Source of the DNA: Onchidella celtica
Lineage: Eukaryota > Mollusca > Gastropoda > Systellommatophora > Onchidiidae
Direction of reading: 5' to 3'
Assembly (NCBI GenBank): GCA_963931925.1
Contig: OZ007573.1
Span: 37,418,796-37,482,795 of the forward strand
Length of the DNA: 64,000 nt
Shown here in pieces: positions 44,890 to 54,603 of the stretch. Within the stretch, counting starts at the first letter, position 1. The number at the start of each line of letters is the position of its first letter. The notes beneath the pieces are model-generated. The model had not been told where the DNA came from. It worked only from the letters and a program-made list of their open reading frames with translations, and ran no database searches. The position numbers were made by a program, and so were the translations under genes.

Positions 44890-45373
44890 ATTACAAGCTT
44901 GGCTGTATTCCATCGAGTTCCAGAAACTGGGCCTTCCTCATGCCCACCTTCTGTGGCTAAAAAAAAAAAAAAGCAAAATCCTACCAAATGCAATCGACAG
45001 TGTTGTCTCTGCTGAAATTCCAGATAAAAACATTGATCCTCAACTGTATACCATTGTGACAGCAAATATGATTCACTGCCCATGTGGGGAACACAATCCA
45101 TCGTCTGTTTGCATGAGAAATGGCACATGTTCCAAAGGATTCCCAATGCCGTTCTTAAGAGACACTGAACAGGGCACTGATTCTTACCCAAAATACAGAA
45201 GGAGACATCCAGAAGATGGCGGTTTTAATGCTGTTCTCTCAAGAAATAACAACGGAAGAGAAAATCAAAAAGTGGTCGATAATCGATGGGTAGTACCATA
45301 CAACCCATGGCTTCTGCGTCAATTGGATTGCCACATAAATGTCGAAATATGCACATCAGTGAAGAGCATAAGG
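44890..45373 (+). pseudogene. Helitron 2 Rep protein, middle part
   Basis: Continues from 31223: LQAWLYSIEFQKLGLPHAHL with the HUH histidines, then a poly-A run at about 44960 that shifts the frame, IDSVVSAEIPDKNIDPQLYT, MIHCPCGEHNPSSVCMRNGT, and finally VVPYNPWLLRQLDCHINVEI. It ends at TSVKSIR just before the expected catalytic tyrosine motif. It is cut off where hAT 2-related sequence begins. Confidence 0.8.
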
Positions 45374-45995
45374 CAGGTTTCACAAAAATGACCCTCCGAG
45401 ATAACTTAAGACTACTCTCTCATTTATTAACTCCTCAAATGGTCTTTGCATGCTGTGTTTGATATCACAATAGTTGTTATGAAATCAAGAAATAAAAAAC
45501 TTAAATGAAGACTTTGACTTTCATTTTGTGTTTGTTATGCGTTGTTTTTGATCCCGCGCGTGATCAATTCTGACCAGCCCTATTTCCCTCTTTTTGAGAG
45601 GCATGTGAAAATTCGCCACTACAAGTGACATATGAAGCCTACAAGTTCAGTTTCTGGTCACAAGTAACTAGTAAGACCTAAATTTCAGTATTAAAATGAA
45701 AAACACGCACTGCTCTCTTACGCAACGGCGCCTGTCCGAACGTCGGATCACGCAAATTGACTAATGGAGACGAGACTATGCGAAAAAAATCGATATTTTT
45801 GATACAGAACGAAGCGCCGATGATATTTTTCTCATTCGGACGTCATTGCAGCGGTAAAAAGATGATCTGTTAAAAAAAATTCAAAAAAATATCTCGGGTT
45901 CACGGGATCGGGCTGCCGACTGTTACGGCGAGAAAAAGAAAAGTTTCATCAGAAGTCAGCGGGATCTCTGGATAGATTTGTCAAACCCCATAATA
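45374..45995. other. non-coding, probable 5' arm of hAT 2
   Basis: No gene supported. It starts CAGGTTTCACAAAAATG at the break in Helitron 2, possibly a hAT end, but I found no matching inverted copy downstream. Confidence 0.4.
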
Positions 45996-47739
45996 CGGAA
46001 GAGTTAGAGAGAGAGGAATCTTATAGAGGCTACTACAAAAGCTGAAGCTAAGATGGTCAGTCTCATAGCAGACTTGAATCTCTCAATCAATGCAGCTGAC
46101 TCTTTGACTGCTGCGGTCAAAGAAATGTTCCCTGACTCCAAAATTGCAGCGAAGTTTTCATGTGGAAGAACCAAGGCTACAGCAATGTTGAAAGACTTAG
46201 CTAAGAAACACAAGGACCTGCTTGTCAATAGAATGAAAACTGGCCCATTCTCCTTGGCAACAGATGGATCCAATGACCAAAATTCAAAGCTCTACCCAAT
46301 TGTTGTGAGGACTTTAAATGTGGTGACCTATGAAGTGCATTCAGAGGTTGTCTCCTTGCCTGTACTTGATGGCTCTGGAACAGGAGAGAACATTTTCAAC
46401 TTGATGGATGGCTTGCTTCAAGAATTTAACATACCATGGAGCAACTGCATCTCTTTTGGGTGTGACAATGCCAGTGTCATGACTGGCATTCACAAAGGAG
46501 TATTCTCTTTTCATTAAGAAGAAGAATCCAGAATGCTTCTTATCAGGGTGCGCTCTACATTTGGTACACTTGGCTGCAGAAAAGGCTGCTGATAAAATGC
46601 CATCGTCTCCTGCTGATCTACTGGTAGACATCTTTTATTATATGAAGAAAAGCAGTGTCCGCCAGAGTAATCTAGCAAAGTACCAAGAATACTATGGCCA
46701 AGAACAACGTGGTGTTCTCAAACATGTAAGCACACGGTGGCTCAGTATTGGCAGATGCTTGGATGGACTCATTGGGGACTGGTTAGCTTTGAGAGATTTC
46801 TTCCGAGAGGAAAAAGATAACACAAAACGAGGAACAGCTGCAAACAAAAAAGCTTCTGCTATTTATGACCAGCTGAACTCCCACACCTCTCGTCTGTGTG
46901 CCCTGTTCCTAAAGTTCTCTGTCAGGATATTTGAGCCCTTCCTAGCAAAGCATCAATCAGAGGCACCACAAATACAGAACCTCCATGGAAACATTAACAA
47001 ATTGATGAGAGAGGTACTGTTGAAATTTGTGAAACCTAGTGCCATGGTCTCAAAGCTTCCCTTTGATGTTGAATACAAACTGTCCTACAATGTGAAGGAT
47101 CATAAAGATGTGCAAGTTGGATCTGAAGTAGAAGCCTTCATCAAAGAGAAGAAAATCACTGGAAAAAAGCAAGAGGATTTTTATAAAGCTGTGATCAGTT
47201 ATTACCAATATGTATGTGACTATTTAAAGGACAACTTGCCTCATGACAATACAATGCTTAAGAAGATGGCATCAGTCAGTCCTGCTACATTTGTTGACAG
47301 TGGAGCTATAGACAGCTTGAAAGGCATCATGGCCAAATGGCCAGTCCTTATACCACAAGGCTCAAATCAAGATGCTGTTGTAAATGAACTGAACAATCTT
47401 CAGTTGATGCTGCTGGAAAAAGAACTGCCACTGCCTTCTGATGACCTTTCTAAATTTTGGGACAACCTGGCCAAGCAGGAAGAGAATGTCAGACAGGCAT
47501 GCCTGTTCATCTTAGGCATACTTATAGTTCCTCACTCCTCAGCCAGCTGTGAGAGAGTGTTTTCATGCGTCAGGAAAATCAAGACAGACCAGCGCTCTCT
47601 CATGGGAGATCAACTATTAGAGGCCCTCATTATATGCAAACACATGCCAGGAACAGCCTTGACCAGGAACTTCTCTCCTGAAATGTTGGCATATTTGAAG
47701 GGCTCCTGCAGTAGGCACCTTGCCCATCAACAAGACTGA
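45996..47739 (+). pseudogene. hAT 2 transposase (ZBED/SCAND3-like type)
   Basis: From about 46053: LSINAADSLTAAVKEMFPDS, KMKTGPFSLATDGSNDQ-like sequence with the first Asp (FSLATDGSNDQNSK), and NCISFGCDNASVMTGIHKGV with the second. A frame change at about 46510 leads to CALHLVHLAAEKAADKMPSS, the KHVSTRWLSIGRCLDGL block and the C-terminal dimerisation motif PHSSASCERVFSCVRKIKTD with the catalytic Glu. It ends at a TGA (47737-47739). The N-terminal zinc finger is not recognisable; further frame changes lie before 46053. Nearly full core, inactive. Confidence 0.85.
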
Positions 47740-48059
47740 GCTAAGAAAAGTGTATGGGTAGCAGGACATGAAAGTAGCTGTCAAAGGGAGTTGAGATGTC
47801 CCTTTCCCTCTGTTAGTCTCATATTCAGGACATTGTCAGTTTTTCAAGTAAGTGAAGTAATGTTGCTTTCTGGTACATTCTTGTTTTTGTGATGTGTGAA
47901 TTGTCTTTCCAGTGTCTTTAAACGGCTTGCAACGTCAAGAAATAAGCATTCCATTTTGAAAATAAGCAAAATTCCCCTGGTTTGGCCCAAAAAATAAGCA
48001 AAGAGCAATTGTGAGGTTGGCAAATCTGGATGTTCTTTCTGCCCTTCAGAGCTTACCCC
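47740..48059. other. hAT 2 3' flank
   Basis: No gene. AAATAAGCA words occur three times at about 47940-48000. The right border of hAT 2 is not identified. Confidence 0.4.
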
Positions 48060-48564
48060 ACGAATGAAACAAGACTTCAAGTGGAAACACTTACAACAAT
48101 CCTTCAGGCATGTTTAACCGTAGTGAAAAAACAACTGGGAGACTTTTTTGTGGGACAATGATGAAATTCGAAGATTGTCTTCAGCACCAACTAATAACAT
48201 GGCATCTGAACAAGCCCCTGGGTGCTTGGAGAAACTGTGGAAAAGGGCTCCTATTGCTAACACAGGATTTATGAATGGGAAAGTTAGATCTAAATTAAAA
48301 AAATGTTCCAAGTGGCTCGAACAGAAGTCTGCTGATGAGGTGGAAGCACTAATCAGTTTTGCTGTGTCAGAGGCTCGAGAGGAGAGCAAAAGATTTGCTT
48401 TTGATAAAAACACAAATGATAAAATTTCTATTGGACGCAAGGATCTGGCATCAGGGCGACAAAGGCTGAAAAGAAATGCCACCATTCGTAACTTAAATAA
48501 ATCAATTAAAAGTAAATCGCTTGGTGATTTAGAGTGCACCTCCTCAACTTCAGATGTACTTTAA
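48060..48564 (+). pseudogene. unrecognised C-terminal fragment (part D, possibly the DGT family)
   Basis: 48148-48564 reads WDNDEIRRLSSAPTNNMASE, then SKLKKCSKWLEQKSADEVEA and a basic, Arg/Lys-rich end. A hydrophobic stretch VETLTTILQACLTVVKKQLG lies just upstream in another frame. The arrangement (helix, then SSAPTNN..SE..LEKL.., then basic tail) resembles the C-terminus of the same uncharacterised coiled-coil/DGT proteins as parts A-C. If so, the Helitrons and hAT 2 lie inside that gene. This is a weak inference. Confidence 0.35.
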
Positions 48565-49320
48565 CACCTTTCCTCCATATGTCGCCGATCAGCTCATATG
48601 TTTCATACACTGTCATTCCACTTGTTGCCGATCGGCTGTGTTTACCCCAGGAATAAAAAATTGTTCTAATGATCTCCCTTGTACACATGCGCAGTTGAGA
48701 GTTGTTCCACTTCCTTCCTGAATGTTTTCTCTGAAAGTGTGCGTCTTTTGAGCTAGGCTAAGCACCGCATTCGTGATTTAGACTGAAAAATGTCAGAATC
48801 TGGTGTGAGTCAGAGTTTACCACCATAACAGTGATTCCAGGGGGTGAAGATAGCGATGATTTGTGGCAAAGTTTCGTTAGAAATAGTGATGAAACTGACA
48901 GTTCTGATGAGGAATTTGTTGGTGTAAATGTAGATCTAGATCTAGGTTCAGAGGAGGCTTCATCATCCAGCAGTGATGACCAAGGCCCCACAAATAGAAG
49001 AAGAGGGCGTGGCACAGTGGTGAATGAAGACTTTCAGTGGGAAATGTACGTAATGGAAGACCTATATGTCAGTGACTGGCTGCCCAACTTCACACAGAGG
49101 TCAGGAATCCTTATAGATACAGAGGGTTTTAGAGAGCTTGAATTTTTAAAATTATTTTTTCCACCTGCTGTGATCAAATTGATGGTTACAACAGACGAAT
49201 CGATACACACAGCAACAGTTTGGAGATGGATATTTTTCGGGCAAATACGAGGACCCCAAGCATAGACCACGTTGCAGGGTTTGTACTTCACTTTCCCCGC
49301 TCCTTGCTACCTACTACCAT
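48565..49320 (+). pseudogene. piggyBac 4, internally deleted transposase
   Basis: An acidic N-terminus (DSDDLWQSFVRNSDETDSSD, then DLDLG from AGATCT repeats) leads to SDWLPNFTQRSGILIDTEGF and FLKLFFPPAVIKLMVTTDES, the N-terminal piggyBac fold. Then, after a junction, another frame reads GKYEDPKHRPRCRVC, the C-terminal cysteine-rich finger. The whole catalytic middle is missing, as in piggyBac 1. An ATG at 48790 (MSESGVSQSLPP) is out of frame with the rest. A TTAA followed by CACCTTTCC at 48563 is a possible left end; no right end was found. Confidence 0.6.
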
Positions 49321-49915
49321 TAATACATTTAGTTACAATAATATACAAAACTAGCTGGGGTCCCCGGCCCTGCCCGGGATATTTCGGTTTGAATATTAGT
49401 TTCAGTTCTGGGTGGTTTTTATGGACCTGCTCCATCTTGCCTGTTCCTATTTGTTTACTTTATTTTTGTTTGTTTGTTTTTAATTAAGTCTTACTGCTCT
49501 ACCTTTGTGAGTTGACACCCTGCGCGTCCCGTACAATACCATGATTTGCGCACGGGTTAGTGTTTGATAGTGAACACATCGCAGGAAGTGATACCGAAAC
49601 CTTAAAATGGCGAACCATGACTCGAAATAGATCTAAATGATGCCGAAACAATGAAAAATGAAACGTAGAAGCCTGAATATTTCATAATTTCTAATATAGC
49701 CCATGTTAATTTCGCATTGATAATATGCTGTTGTGCAAAGTTTGAAGCCTGAGTGTGATGGGGTTCCTGAGCCTTAGGTGACCAAAGTTTCGAGTTACCA
49801 AAATATCTTACTACACTCGGCCCTGTCTGAGCTGTAAAAATGACGAATCGGAAAACCTCAAACGGCCCATTTTGTTTTCTATTTTTCTAAATTTTTAAGG
49901 TTGTTGCATCATTAA
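49321..49915. other. non-coding spacer
   Basis: No gene supported. It contains ACTAGCTGGGG...CCGGCCCTGCCCGGGA at about 49352, related to 28502. It ends in TTAA at 49912-49915, where piggyBac 3 begins. Confidence 0.5.
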
Positions 49916-50092
49916 CCCATATTTGCCCATTGTCCTTTTTTAAGGACACCTAAAAAATAGTCAGGTAAAGCAAAATTGACATAATTGTTTCGGATCCATG
50001 TCTAATATGTCAAATCCCATTTTACAGTGTACCAGCTTCCGGTTATTCTTTTTAAAGCTTCAATCTCTGTGATTACTTCTTTTCTGGCCAAA

Positions 50093-50121
50093 ATGGCTGA
50101 ACAAGACAGTCGAAGGAATAG
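50093..50121 (+). CDS. piggyBac 3 transposase, exon 1
   Basis: A short exon, ATG in good context (CAAAATGG), coding MAEQDSRRN plus two bases, followed by GTGAGT. The split Arg codon joins exon 2 at 53075 as RNR-PHLFSLNEV. Assignment rests on splice phase and position. Confidence 0.6.
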
Positions 50122-50219
50122 GTGAGTCTATCATTTACTGAAAATGTAAAAAATATGCAAAAGTAGTTGTTTATATTTGAATAAATATATATACAGTTCA
50201 CATCTGTGTAGTTGTTTGG

Positions 50220-52780
50220 CAAGACCTATTTTTAGACAGTGCTGCGGATATAGGCCTAGAGCAAGCAGTAAAAGAGACCACTCGAGGAGATGCACTGTTA
50301 GACCTATTCTTTACTAATTTCCATAACCTTACAAGAGAGATCAAAATTCTTCCTGGACTAGGGGACCATGACATAGTCCAGATTGATTCAGAACTGAAAC
50401 CCTTTAAGAAAAGACCTATTAGGCGACAGATTTACCTATGGAATCAGACAGACGAAAATAATTTGAAAAGGGAGGCAGCAACTTTTGGCACTTTTTTCAT
50501 GAAATACCACTCTTCAAAAACTGACGCAAACAAACTCTGGGACTGTATCAAGTTAAATTTGAACATGATCATGGAAAATGTCCCAACAAAAATGTCATCC
50601 ACAAAAATTCACCAACCCTGGATAAATATTTTAACGAAAAGATTAGTTCGGAAAAAATATAAATGGTTCAAAAAAATGAAACAGTGCAACTCCGAACGAG
50701 TGAAAAACAAATATCTAGAAATTAAAAGATTGACACAGAAAGAATGCCGGAAAGCTCATAATAATTATATCCATGAGATGATAAGTGATTCATCTGATAA
50801 CAGTAAAAAACTTTGGAGATATGTGAAAAGTAAAAATAAACAAAACTTAGGAGTAGCCACACTGAACGATGAGAGAGGGCACCCACAGCAAGATGCCCAA
50901 AGAAGAGCCAATATCTTAAATACTCAATTTTGTAAGGTCTTTTCCGACCCAGGGGGAGTCTTCTCGGGAGAGCTGAGTGATGCCAAACTGCCGGATATGG
51001 ATGAAATATTTGTCACAGAAAATGGAGTACTGAAACTTTTGGAAAACCTTAACGAAAATAAAGCTACAGGGCCTGATGGAATTCCCGCCAAATTACTGAA
51101 ACTCTGTGCCAAGGAAATTGCCCCTGTTTACACTTTGTTATTTAGAGCTTCAATTGAACAAGGAAAAATACCGGAAGACTGGAAAAAAGCAAATGTAGTA
51201 CCCATTTTTAAGAAAGGAAATAGAGCTAGTCCTGAAAATTATAGACCAGTCTCCCTGACATCAATATCTTGTAAACTTTTAGAGCATATCTTGCATACCA
51301 GCATCATGAAGCATCTCGAGAAACACTCAGTTTTAACACATGTACAGCATGGTTTTAGAAAACACAGGTCGTATGAGTCCCAGCTGGTCACAACTTGCAA
51401 TGATTTTGTTAATAACTTGAATAACTACAGGCAGACTGATACCATCTTATTAGATTTCAGTAAAGCCTTCGATAAAGTGCACCATGCTAGTCTCTTGACT
51501 AAACTAAACCATTATGGAGTTAGAAACAGTACTTTGAAGTGGATTAAGTCCTTCTTAGAAAATAGAACACAGATAATCGTCGTTGATGGAAAGTCATGCA
51601 ATCCTGCAGCTGTTCTCTCGGGAGTACCCCAGGGTACTGTAATGGGCCCCTTACTATTCCTAGTTTATATTAACGATATGCCAAGTAAGATCTCTCCAGG
51701 CACTAAATTACGACTGTTTGCTGATGATAGCCTCCTCTATAGAACAATAAACTCAAAAGAAGATACGGAAATGTTACAGAAAGATCTAGACAGTCTACAA
51801 AAATGGGAGAGGGACTGGCGTATGGAATTCCACCCCAATAAATGCCAAGTCCTGAGAATTTCAAATAAAAAACACAACATCACCTCAGACTACTTTATAC
51901 ACGACGAAAAATTGAGCGAAACACATGAGGCTAAATATTTGGGAGTTACATTGGACAGAAAACTTACATGGAACCAACACATTAATAACACATGTAACAA
52001 AGCAAACGGTATACTAGCATTTCTAAAAAGGAACATCTCTAACTGCAATAGGAAAGTAAAAGAAAAATGCTATAACACCTTTGTGAGGCCCTCCCTAGAG
52101 TATGGCTGCAGTGTCTGGGACCCCCACTGTCGAATAAACATAGACCAACTGGAAAGGGTCCAGAGGAGAGCTGCCCGCTTTGTGACAAATGACTATAGTA
52201 GAAGTAGTAGTGTAAATAAAATGATGAGAGACCTCGAGTGGACACCATTAGAAGAGAGGAGAGCAAAAAACAAAGTAAAAATATTTTATAAAGGCAGGGA
52301 AGGAAATATCCATATCCCACTGAACCACCTCACCATTAATACCAGAGGCAACAGAAGGAATAATATAAAATATAACATCCCAAGCTCACGGGTTAACAGC
52401 CATCTTTATTCTTTTTACCCTAATGTCATCAGGATGTGGAACAACCTCCCGGCAGAAGTCCAAACACTATCGTCTGCAACGACTTTCGACAATGAATTTA
52501 AGAACATTATTATCCGTTGCAGCTACCATTGTAACTAAAGTGCGGGTTGTATTTCTGTGCACAATCTGGAAACCAAGAGATATTTATACCAGAGTTATAT
52601 ATACAAAAGACATCATACAACTAATATATTTTTAAATGGTCTTAACATCTATGTAAGGTTTTACCCTGCTTTTAGCCTCAGAGGAGCGACGTTGAGTCGC
52701 ATATACTATAGTGCAGTTGGGGAATCGTCTTATAGACGAACCAACTATAAAAGAAGAAGAAGAAGAAGAAGAAATAACCA
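50220..52780 (+). mobile_element. 5'-truncated CR1/L2-like LINE
   Basis: It begins inside the endonuclease domain and ends in a tail with an AAGAAG repeat (52749-52773). It is inserted in intron 1 of piggyBac 3. No clear target duplication was found; truncation at the 5' end is usual for LINEs copied by target-primed reverse transcription. Confidence 0.75.
50223..52538 (+). CDS. LINE endonuclease C-terminus and reverse transcriptase
   Basis: A single open frame. The start (LDSAADIGLEQAVKETTRGD, ILPGLGDHDIVQ) is the C-terminal end of the apurinic-type endonuclease. The reverse transcriptase core shows NKATGPDGIPAKLLK, ENYRPVSLTS, TDTILLDFSKAFDKVHH, SGVPQGTVMGPLLFLVYIND and the catalytic LRLFADDSLLYR. 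A C-terminal region (LERVQRRAARFVTNDYSR, YPNVIRMWNNLPAEV) follows and ends at TAA. The domain order and motifs fit CR1/L2-type non-LTR elements. Most of the endonuclease and any ORF1 are missing, so the copy is dead on arrival, although the remaining frame is intact, suggesting youth. Confidence 0.9.
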   Translation, partial: DLFLDSAADIGLEQAVKETTRGDALLDLFFTNFHNLTREIKILPGLGDHDIVQIDSELKPFKKRPIRRQIYLWNQTDENNLKREAATFGTFFMKYHSSKTDANKLWDCIKLNLNMIMENVPTKMSSTKIHQPWINILTKRLVRKKYKWFKKMKQCNSERVKNKYLEIKRLTQKECRKAHNNYIHEMISDSSDNSKKLWRYVKSKNKQNLGVATLNDERGHPQQDAQRRANILNTQFCKVFSDPGGVFSGELSDAKLPDMDEIFVTENGVLKLLENLNENKATGPDGIPAKLLKLCAKEIAPVYTLLFRASIEQGKIPEDWKKANVVPIFKKGNRASPENYRPVSLTSISCKLLEHILHTSIMKHLEKHSVLTHVQHGFRKHRSYESQLVTTCNDFVNNLNNYRQTDTILLDFSKAFDKVHHASLLTKLNHYGVRNSTLKWIKSFLENRTQIIVVDGKSCNPAAVLSGVPQGTVMGPLLFLVYINDMPSKISPGTKLRLFADDSLLYRTINSKEDTEMLQKDLDSLQKWERDWRMEFHPNKCQVLRISNKKHNITSDYFIHDEKLSETHEAKYLGVTLDRKLTWNQHINNTCNKANGILAFLKRNISNCNRKVKEKCYNTFVRPSLEYGCSVWDPHCRINIDQLERVQRRAARFVTNDYSRSSSVNKMMRDLEWTPLEERRAKNKVKIFYKGREGNIHIPLNHLTINTRGNRRNNIKYNIPSSRVNSHLYSFYPNVIRMWNNLPAEVQTLSSATTFDNEFKNIIIRCSYHCN

Positions 52781-53074
52781 AAATCACTGTATAGTAGGCC
52801 AAAATCAGCATGTCCTTTTTAAAGGACATTGGGGACGAGAGGCCCCATTGTTCTTTCACAGGGCATGTCCTCTTTTGAGGACACTGGGAAAATTAGAGTA
52901 CAAAATAGGTCTTTTCTATATGTTTCATGGTCCTAGATCTGCTGATTATAATGTTGTTTTTATTTTTGTTAAGAGTTTCAATACTTATTTTTGTGACATT
53001 TTTACCATTTCAATATTGTATTGACAACAGAGTAGGGCCTACCTAATCCAGATTGTATTATTTTTTCATCGCAG

Positions 53075-53312
53075 GCCCCATCTGTTCTCACTAAATGAAG
53101 TTCTGAGTCAGCTTGAAGACACTGATACAGAATTTTCGTCGGCAGATGTATACATTGAACCTCCTGGTGATGGGCACAATTCAGACGAAGACGATGTCAA
53201 TGAAGATCTCCAAGAGACTGTTTCAGCAAGTGATCTGTCCGGACGGCAGCTGCGCAGCCGAGCACATGCTAGAATCGCATTCACAGATGGAACTACGCAA
53301 TATATTGGAGAT
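53075..53312 (+). CDS. piggyBac 3 transposase, exon 2
   Basis: Reads PHLFSLNEVLSQLEDTDTEF, an acidic Asp/Glu/Ser tract, then SGRQLRSRAHARIAFTDGTT up to GTAAGT. Acidic N-termini of this type precede the DDD core in PGBD-like proteins. It joins exon 3 in phase 0 (YIGD-DSDDSSSEG). Confidence 0.65.
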
Positions 53313-53747
53313 GTAAGTTTATTTTCCATATAATTTCTATCGTACGCGTTTTTGTTGTTCTTGTTATTATTGAACATTTTACTCTCCCTAAACACTCACC
53401 CCCACCCCCAGCCCCCACATTATCACCCTCCTCCTTTGTACATCATCATCACTCATCGCATCATCCCCGTTTTGCTGCTTATCCCTGCCTCCCTATAGCA
53501 GTATAAACTCAATAGTATCCTCTACCCTTTGAAGGCGGATAGTGGCCACCCTCTGGGTGAGTGCTAAGCACCCAAGTATAAAGAACAGGAGCATGGAAAG
53601 CAGTCACTGATGTTGAAATCACACCACTTGGCTAGCTTGTGGCCAAGATGGTACCCTTGTGATAATAGCAGGGGGTCAAGAAAAAGAAAAAAAAAGAATA
53701 CAACTTATGATTATGCCTTATAATATGTATGTATCTCTCATCAACAG
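53313..53747. other. piggyBac 3 intron 2
   Basis: Non-coding, C-rich at 53395-53420, with GT and CAACAG borders. Nothing else seen. Confidence 0.6.
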
Positions 53748-54603
53748 GATTCCGATGACTCCTCGTCTGAAGGTGTGGCTGACGACTCTTCAAGTGAATC
53801 AGACGAAGAGAGACCGAATGCCAGTCATCAGGCCCCGCGATCTGGCAAGAGGAACAGGATCTGGAGAACGGAAGATCTTCCACCACCAAGAGACACTGTC
53901 GGTGCAGATGCTGTGCCTGAATTTTTGAAGGACGATTTAACACCAGCCAAATGTTTTGAACGTTTTTTTGATGACATGGTTATTGAGCATGTTATCAATG
54001 AATCTTTGAGATATGCCAAATCCAACGGTGACCATTCCTTTACCACAAACCCTACTGAAATTAGGGCATTCTTTGCCATTCTGTTTCTATCTGGCTATAA
54101 TGAGCTCCCACGCAGACGTATGTATTGGGAGCAGCAGGAAGATGTTTTCAATGCTGCAGTCAGCAACACCATGAATAGAAACAGATTTGATCTGCTCATG
54201 AAATATCTTCACTTAGCAGACAATGACAACCTTCAGGCTACTGATAGGTATTCCAAAGTTAGGCCTTTATTTGAACTACTAAATGAAAGATTCATGAAGT
54301 ATTTTCCAATGGAAAAAGACCTGTCCATAGATGAATCTATGATTCCATACTATGGAAAAAATTCACTCAAACAATGCATTCGGGGGAAACCCATTAGGTT
54401 TGGGTACAAACAATGGGTACTGGCCACACCCCTTGGATATGCTGCTCGCCTTGAACCATACCAGGGGGCTGGTGGTTATGATCGCCAGTTGGGTTTGGGT
54501 CATGCTGTTGTAATGGGTTTGGTTGACCACTTGCCCAAGGGTCCTTACTACCATATTTACTTTGATAACTTTTTCACAGGCTTCAAATTGCTCAAAGCAT
54601 TAA
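53748..54603 (+). pseudogene. piggyBac 3 transposase, exon 3 left part
   Basis: Reads RIWRTEDLPPPRDTVGAD and LTPAKCFERFFDDMVIEHVI, then EIRAFFAILFLSGYNELPRR, the first catalytic Asp in KDLSIDESMIPYYGKNSLKQ, and the second in HIYFDNFFTGFKLLKAL. At that point (TTAA 54600-54603) it is interrupted by the Kolobok-like element. The exon continues at 58511 with KEIGIAATGTVRTNRTEKCP. Open and well conserved up to the break. Confidence 0.85.

Larger units (their letters stand above)
29640..45373 (+). mobile_element. Helitron 2, split by hAT 1, helicase part missing
   Basis: Second, diverged Helitron. Rep sequence runs 29708-31223, is interrupted by hAT 1 and continues at 44896 to about 45373, where it breaks off inside the region before the catalytic tyrosines. 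The frame across the hAT is recovered as FGELQAWLYSIEFQKLGLPH when one ATTACA copy is used. The helicase half and 3' hairpin are absent. The 5' border is not identified; 29640 is approximate. Confidence 0.7.

Noticed and set aside
45374-48060. Clear terminal repeats for hAT 2
   Set aside because: CAGGTTTCACAAAAATG at 45374 looked like a hAT end, but no inverted partner was found downstream.
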